Shown here: one piece after another, positions 22,968-28,583 of the stretch
How the letters are laid out: every line of letters starts with the position of its first letter
Position numbering within the stretch: the stretch's first letter is position 1
Notes under the pieces: generated by a model
The model's database searches: none
Told to the model about the DNA's origin: nothing
The model's input: only the letters and a program-made list of their open reading frames with translations
Assembly: GCA_025201365.1 (NCBI GenBank)
Contig: JAIXMF010000164.1
Location: forward strand, 1 to 28,583
Length of the DNA stretch: 28,583 nt
DNA from: Syncephalis plumigaleata
Lineage: Eukaryota > Zoopagomycota > Zoopagomycetes > Zoopagales > Piptocephalidaceae
Direction of reading: 5' to 3'
Position numbers and translations under genes: made by a program

Positions 22968-22993
22968 TGCGCAAATTGGATGGAAAAACACTG
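22968..22993 (-). repeat. right terminal inverted repeat
   Basis: Read on the minus strand this arm begins CAGTGTTTTTCC and is bordered outside by TA (22994-22995). It keeps the canonical CAGTG end that the left arm has lost. Confidence 0.8.
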
Positions 22994-23030
22994 TATCATT
23001 TTATTAGTGAATTAGTAAACTGTCATTCCA

Positions 23031-25812
23031 TTAAAAGTCAAAGTCCTTTTGGAATGCTCCAAGATCACGTCGATCACATTCAGCTGCTAGGTCAGGTCGA
23101 TCAATCATGTTCATCGTCATACGAAGTGCTGTCCATAATGAATCGGTAGTAGTGGTGGCATTACCATGCATATGACTCGATGGCGGCATTGTCGTCGCTG
23201 CCGGTGATTGTAAAGCCAGCGCGGTAAGTAGATGACCAGCTGCCTCATTATACAAGCCCAAATTGATACAACTAATACCAATGTTATAGCGTGCTCGTAC
23301 ATAACCCGGTCGTAATTCCAATGCTCTACGATAAGCATCAACGGCAGCTGGATAGTCACCACTATTAGCGAGACTGGCACCTAACCGATTCCACAATAAA
23401 TGATCCTATATCATCATCATCATTGTGTTAATAACATTGTATTCTATTAGTATTCTATTCGTATTTACCTCTGGTCTAGCTTGTACAGCTGCTTGGAAAC
23501 AATCGACCGCTTTTAATGGTTCATTGGATAGATTGAATAAAACACCCAGACCAGCTTGTAATTCGGCATCCAATTGATCTTGATGTGTTTGTACCGCATG
23601 GATCATCGCTTGTTCTATACGTGCATGTCGATCCATCGTGTTCAATGATGACGATGATGCCGATAATGGTTGCTCCATTGGTGCTTTACCCGCCATTCTA
23701 CCATAGACGGGATGCTCGGTAATCCATCGTTCCAATTCCGCGTATGCATCCTTGCGACAATTCTCGTTTGCATACGCGATAGCCAATGCAACACTCACTG
23801 GATTGTCAGTATATTGTTGGTCAACACTGTTGCCATTATTACTAGTGGCATTCAATCGAATGGTTTGTCGGAATGCTGCAATGGCCGCCGTATCCCGTTC
23901 ATTCTCCTGTTGCAATAGACCGAGACGACGCCATGCTTCGGCATTGTTAGGGTTCAATTGTACCACCGCTTCGTGTTCCAGTATTTCCTCATGCAATGAT
24001 CTACCATGAGATGAAGCGGTCGCTGCCGTTAATCGGGTAGGATCACGTAGGAATGGATTATCCACTTGGAATGGATACTCGTCGTATTCGGGGCCCACTG
24101 CCTCAAGAGCGTTCATCTCATTCTCTTGTTCATTCATCGCTTGTTGCTCCCATGCTTTGGCTAGTTGCTCCCATTCATGATCTACTGGATCATCAGATAG
24201 ATGTGCTATATTCTTGCGATACATCTCGGCCCACTCGTCTAATCTACTACGTTCCGAAGTAATAGTATCGGGAATATCGGTCGAGGTTGATGCACCCGCT
24301 GTACTAGTAGTACCGTGCATGGCTTCGAACTCGCGTGCCCATTGATCGCCCACTGCCGTGTTGGTAGTCGCTTCCATTTGGTGTTCCACGAAGGAGGCAG
24401 CCCAACTATCATGCTTGCTATTATCCTCCTTGACGAACTCGTTAGCCCATCGATTATCATGTTGACTATGATTGCGCGTAGTCTCTACTGTATCTGCCGT
24501 GAATTCTTCACTCCAATTAGCTGTCTTTGATGGTTGCTGTTGTTGTTGTTGTTGTTGTGAGAATTCATTACTCCATGATGTGGTGGGTGCATGTTGTTCC
24601 ACTACTTTATTGCCCTCCACCACCACTTCTTGATCGCGTAATCGACGCATGAACTGTAGAAAGTTCGATTGTTTGAACTTGGGATTACTCGACTCGTTAA
24701 CAATGTCTACAACTTGTCCTGCTGTAGCAGCCAATGCCGCTCTACTATCACCATCGGTGGCAAGTCCATCATTGAACTCTTCAGCCCAACTCACTTCCTT
24801 ATTCTGCTGCGTAAACTCATTCTCCCATTGTACATCTAGAAGAATACATATCATAAGTATAATCAATACGTTTAATCTACTAGCTTTAACTTACCTTGAC
24901 CTGCTTCATCGAATGCCTTTTCAAACTGTTCCTGCAATGCTGGATCATTATTCAACGATGATTGCACATCATGATGATGATGAGTCGCTTCAAATTGAGT
25001 AAATTCTGCTTGCCAACCAACATCTTTATGCTCTATAATATCTTGTTCATTAATACACTATCATTATCAATACATGCTGGATAGATTACTTACGTGCTTG
25101 TGCCGCATCAAATGCTTGATCAAATGCCTTCCATTCAACTGAATCTACACGATTTGCTATGGCTGCATGTTCATGCTGCGCGAAATCATCTGTCCAATTG
25201 GTTAAACCAATATCACGTATACCGGATGACATCGGTGCCTTATCCTTAGCAGTTGTCATATCATGTGATGGTGGTGGACCATCTATCAATTCCAATTCCT
25301 CGCCTAATGCACCAAAGCTGAATGGATCACGATGTTGAAGATGATGTCCAGCTGCTAAACCTGGATGATGATGATTACTAGCAGGAACATTAGGATGTGC
25401 TCCAAATTCTGACTCGCGTAAGAATTCATCCGTTAACTACATCAATACATATTAATATATATATATATATATTATACAATCGATAGATAGCTTACATTGT
25501 TGCCTGGACGTGTTCCTTGTCGGAATACCTAGTAACATCGATACTATTCAGTATTTCTATTCCTTCGAATACTATCACATAGCGAGTATCACTTACCGAG
25601 GTTGAAGAATGTCCTTGAGACATACCACGAGACGACATACCAGCATCCTATTAGCAACCCGTCATATCGTATTAGTACGTGTAGACACGACGTCTTATTA
25701 CTTGCTCGTGTATTACCTGTTGCAGTGAACGGTCGCGCGAATACTGCTTGAGCAAGCCTGTCATGGCATTGCCACTTGAACAATCGGCACCACCCGTGAA
25801 TATATTGGACAT
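23031..25812 (-). CDS. PEX5: Pex5, peroxisomal PTS1 import receptor
   Basis: This cycling receptor binds C-terminal SKL-type signals in the cytosol and carries cargo through the peroxisomal membrane. Seven exons, 25812-25717, 25647-25597, 25528-25496, 25436-25094, 25032-24895, 24835-23469 and 23405-23031, join in phase to 800 residues, long for the family (about 570-640). The N-terminus has the conserved Cys (GGADCSSGNAM, about residue 11) that is monoubiquitinated for recycling. The middle carries ten WxxxF/Y pentapeptides for Pex14/Pex13 (NWTDDF, GWQAEF, QWENEF, SWAEEF, SWSNEF, NWSEEF, RWANEF, SWAASF, QWAREF, EWAEMY) plus a poly-Gln run. The TPR array fills the last third (VVQLNPNNAEAWRRLGLLQ, LWNRLGASLANSGDYPAAVD, ALELRPGYVRARYNIGISCI). 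It ends DFDF. The polyadenylation signal lies at 23005-23000 (-), just outside the mobile element. Confidence 0.96.
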
Positions 25813-26168
25813 AGTTTACAAGGAGTAGTAGTAATATCCCAGGTGACTACGATATAGACAAGTAGATAGACAACAACCGTACCACTATAATGGATAAACA
25901 AACACGTAATAAGAAAGGAGAGAATGTCAAGCGATAGAATAGTAGTAGTAGTAATACATACAAATGAAGTGTCAGTGTCAGTCAACTTCTATTTATCAGC
26001 AATGGCTGTTGTTGTTGATGCACTCTCACGGTAAATAAACGCCTCATTATCCTCCGATGAAATCACATGATATACAAATAGGATTTCATTTTTATTTTTT
26101 ATTTTTTATTTTATTGCTTTGCTCTTCAGGTCTATCCTCTTGCTTATTCACGATTCACATTTGACATT
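25813..26168. promoter_or_regulatory. shared upstream region of divergent PEX5 and FCF1
   Basis: This 356-bp interval separates the two start codons. It contains a TAG trinucleotide run near 25940-25955, a TGTTGT run near 26007-26015 and a T-rich tract at 26086-26115 ahead of FCF1. No TATA box was seen, as is usual for housekeeping genes. Confidence 0.45.
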
Positions 26169-27118
26169 ATGGTAAGTGTATTCATAGATGAATACTTGTC
26201 ATACTATCTAATCAGTATATTAACACTGTTCTAACTAGGGCAAAGCAAAGAAGACACGTCAATTTGCACAAGTAAAACGGCTAATAAGTCCTAAAGATGC
26301 ACGACTGTAAGTACATAATCATCTATATGATATTCATCGTGTGCATTCCCCTCTATGTTATATTAACCTACAATACACTACTAGTAAATCTAATCAAGTA
26401 AAAGATAAAAAGACGACAGAAGAGAAGGAAATGGAACTAGTTCGTAACATGTAAGTATACAGCATAGTTAGTAGATACACATTATGGTTAACATAATTAT
26501 ATATCATCCTTCTATTTCTACTCTATAGTCCACAGATGGCATCGTCGCTCTTCTTCAAATATAACACGGCATTGGGTCCACCCTATCACGTTATAGTCGA
26601 TACTAATTTCATCAATTTTAGTATACAAAACAAATTGGAATTAGTACGTGCCATGATGGATTGTCTCTACGCCAAGTGTATACCATGCATTACCGATTGT
26701 GTACTGGCTGAATTGGAGAAACTAGGCTCAAAGTATCGTGTAGCATTACGGTATGTATTATGAAATGCTTATATTTACCCTTCTTCTTACCATAGACACT
26801 AATGATGATGATGATGATGATGATCAATGATAGTGTTGCTCGTGATCCACGATTTGAACGACTCCCCTGTACACATAAAGGCACCTATGCCGATGACTGT
26901 ATTGTTCAACGAGTAATGCAGGTAAATATCCTATAGAGTAATGACCTACACGATACTAATACAAGATGCATTAGCACAAGTGTTATATTGTTGCTACATG
27001 TGATCGTGATCTAAAACGACGTATACGTAAGATTCCCGGTGTACCCATCATGTTCATCACTCAACATAAATACACCATTGAACGTATGCCTGAAGCATAT
27101 GGCTCTCCTAACAATTAA
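26169..27118 (+). CDS. FCF1: Fcf1, PIN-domain protein of the SSU processome
   Basis: This nucleolar PIN-domain protein is needed for early pre-rRNA cleavages (A0, A1, A2) and 18S rRNA production. Six exons, 26169-26171, 26239-26306, 26385-26450, 26529-26750, 26834-26921 and 26975-27118, give 196 residues (yeast has 189). Exon 1 is the ATG alone; exon 2 supplies the conserved [15 protein letters not shown]. The PIN domain shows [15 protein letters not shown] (first acidic residue), [23 protein letters not shown] and [20 protein letters not shown], with conserved metal-binding acidic positions. The ATG-only exon is required because the open frame beginning at 26536 would lack the basic N-terminus. 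Intron 4 contains an (ATG)n run. An AATAAA starts at 27119, directly after the stop. It is tail-to-tail with REX4, another RNA-processing gene. Confidence 0.95.
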
Positions 27119-27201
27119 AATAAATAAGTAGATTATGATTATTTAAAAGAAAGAAACAAGTTTACAATCATTGTCATTTTATTCACTTTCTTCAAGTGAG
27201 T

Positions 27202-28583
27202 CTACATCATCATCATTATATCTGTATCTTCATTTGCATCATTATATGAAGTGGACGTTGATGATGTCGTTGCTGTCTTTTGTAGAGTAGCATTCATCTG
27301 TGCATTCAATTGTCGTTGTCGACGTTGTTGCTGTTGTCGCTTCTCCTCTTTACGTCGTTCAGTCAATCGTAAACGTGCACCCATTTCACGATCCCATTCA
27401 TCTTTACATGATCGATAGAGTAACATTGTGGCTGCTGCATCTTCAATCTATATCCCAATGATTAGTAAATACACTTAATGTTATAGCATTATGGTAATTA
27501 CCGAAGAGTGTGCTCCATCTTGAATCTGTTGCTTAAGTACTAATTCTACGAGTCGTTTTTAAACTTGGTGTACGACCACCAGTCAATTTACGGAATGGCT
27601 TATACAATTGCGTATCACGAATAAGATGTCGTGGATGACTGAGCATAAGTGCCTAATCATGATGGTCATTAGTTAAATGTAGATACACAGATGTACATTC
27701 ACTCACCTTGAGATCATTATGAATGGCATGTCCAACAATAATACGATCGACTATTAGGTCGGCCACCGCCTTTTGTACTGATTCAAACTTTCCGCTAATC
27801 AATTCATGTCATTAGTATATCTATTCACTTATTACACACACACTATATATATATATACCTTTCTTCATTAATGTGGGTGTAATACCACTCACTTCTGTTC
27901 GATAATCGGTGACACGTTCTTTCGTCTTCACGAATTTATCAAGTACAAGATGTCCGAAAAAATTCACAATACTCACGGCGTGCCAAAGCGGATTCCACAC
28001 CATTCGACCTACACCCACCATTTCACAATCAATGGCCAGATATTTACCAATTCTATAGAAGCAACGATTAGTAAACATTATCATATCATCAATGGTATCA
28101 GCTTACTTGGTGGGGTCACTTGATTCTAGGGCCATCGCTCGTTCTATACGACGTCGTTGTCGTTTCTCATCGGTGGTTGTGCCACTGTGTACATTATCAT
28201 AACCGTACACCTTCTTTAGATCGGTTACCGATACCTCCTCTGAGAACCATAATGCACTCGCGTCTAATGGACCAGCCTTGTTTCGTTTAGCTTCACTTGC
28301 CTCCACCACTTGATCCACTAATGAAAGTGCATCTAATGAACTGATACTATCACTAACATCATAATGTTATTGTTAATATAATAGACATGTATATATATTC
28401 TATAGCTTACCTTGTCTCTAGCGCTACTTTCTTCTCAGGTGGTTCCTCTGTGGATGATATGGGTGCTTTTCGTTTATTACTACTAGTATCAATAGTGCTT
28501 GATACAGTAGTTTCTTGTGATATCTGAGAGCGTTTATTTGTCTTCTTTTGCTTAATGATTGCCGCTACTACCGTGGCTGTAGC
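27202..28583 (-). CDS. REX4: Rex4-like 3'-5' RNA exonuclease, partial, with apparent frame breaks
   Basis: This DEDDh exonuclease family acts in pre-rRNA processing. Visible exons are 28583-28411 (gene continues beyond the window), 28352-28107, 28052-27859, 27794-27707, 27652-27502 and 27447-27202. The basic, disordered N-terminus is followed by ExoI IGKYLAIDCEMVGVG, ExoII VGHAIHNDLK and ExoIII HSSIEDAAATMLLYR, so all catalytic acids and the His are kept. A Gln/Arg-rich tail ends the chain. The frame is not clean. Between about 28006 and 27977 ten residues read RMVWNPLWHA where the family has a G-x-ESALAR-type block, as if one base were lost and one gained. The exon at 27794 joins one base out of phase. 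A T5 run (27556-27560, plus strand) puts the next 18 codons out of frame. These may be sequence errors or early gene decay. Confidence 0.8.

Larger units (their letters stand above)
21767..22993. mobile_element. Tc1/mariner-like element, non-autonomous or decayed (1227 bp)
   Basis: The two ends form a 26-bp terminal inverted repeat with two mismatches: 21767-21792 and, inverted, 22968-22993. The right end reads CAGTGTTTTTCC from outside, the left CAGGCTTTTTCC; the inner 21 bp match exactly. Both ends are flanked by TA (21765-21766 and 22994-22995), the target duplication of Tc1/mariner transposons, whose ends commonly start CAGT. The insertion separates the 3' ends of the second CsbD-like gene and PEX5. 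No transposase is readable: the longest frame, 21837-22142 (-), has 101 codons, is Gly/Gln/Ser-rich and shows no DDE motifs. That part is more GC-rich than the surroundings and is bordered by GTAAGT sites at 21840 and 22203, so it may be captured or older transcribed sequence. It holds 64-bp tandem repeats. Confidence 0.7.

Noticed and set aside
27553-27567. Programmed -1 frameshift at a TTTAAAA heptamer in REX4
   Set aside because: A -1 slip leads to a stop within a few codons, while the downstream family match needs the +1 frame.

Overview
The window is nuclear DNA from a eukaryote, most likely an early-diverging (zygomycete-grade) fungus. It is AT-rich, and its genes are split by 50-120 nt spliceosomal introns, almost all with GTAAGT-like donors and TAG/CAG (sometimes AAG) acceptors. 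The proteins are fungal-type: Sec18, Pic2, Ero1, Trs33, Pex5, Fcf1, Rex4 and CsbD-like stress proteins. Two genes, C2CD5-like and MBIP-like, are better known from animals. Placement below kingdom, for example a mycoparasitic Zoopagales fungus, is inference only. There is no prokaryotic operon, CRISPR array or recognisable rRNA/tRNA gene. All exon models below come from hand splicing with phase checked at every junction.

Layout, left to right. 1-2132 (-): 5' part of an unrecognised low-complexity protein. 3214-6721 (-): SEC18/NSF in 18 exons. 7276-8506 (+): mitochondrial phosphate carrier PIC2, divergent from SEC18. 8782-10805 (-): ERO1, tail-to-tail with PIC2. 11301-12523 (+): MBIP-like protein, divergent from ERO1. 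12710-16824 (+): a 1299-residue C2CD5-like protein. 17238-17861 (+): small secreted cysteine-rich protein behind a promoter crowded with TGACA boxes. 18069-19077 (-): TRS33/TRAPPC6. 19865-20326 (+) and 21201-21686 (+): two CsbD-like stress proteins, each with a clear TATA box. 21767-22993: a previously unlabelled 1.2-kb insertion with Tc1/mariner-type ends. 23031-25812 (-): PEX5. 26169-27118 (+): FCF1, whose first coding exon is only the ATG. 27202-28583 (-, runs off the window): REX4, which carries several apparent frame breaks.

How they relate: there is no shared pathway, as is normal for a fungal chromosome. Several genes do fall in membrane traffic and organelle biogenesis: Sec18 and Trs33 in vesicle tethering and fusion, C2CD5-like in vesicle-membrane contact, Ero1 in ER oxidative folding, Pex5 in peroxisome import, Pic2 in the mitochondrial inner membrane. 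FCF1 and REX4 both act in ribosomal RNA processing and lie tail-to-tail 83 bp apart.

Most worth a second look: the Tc1/mariner-like element with its internal 64-bp tandem repeats; the cluster of small indels confined to REX4; the fungal C2CD5 and MBIP homologues; the TGACA-box promoter of the secreted protein; the ten WxxxF/Y motifs in PEX5.
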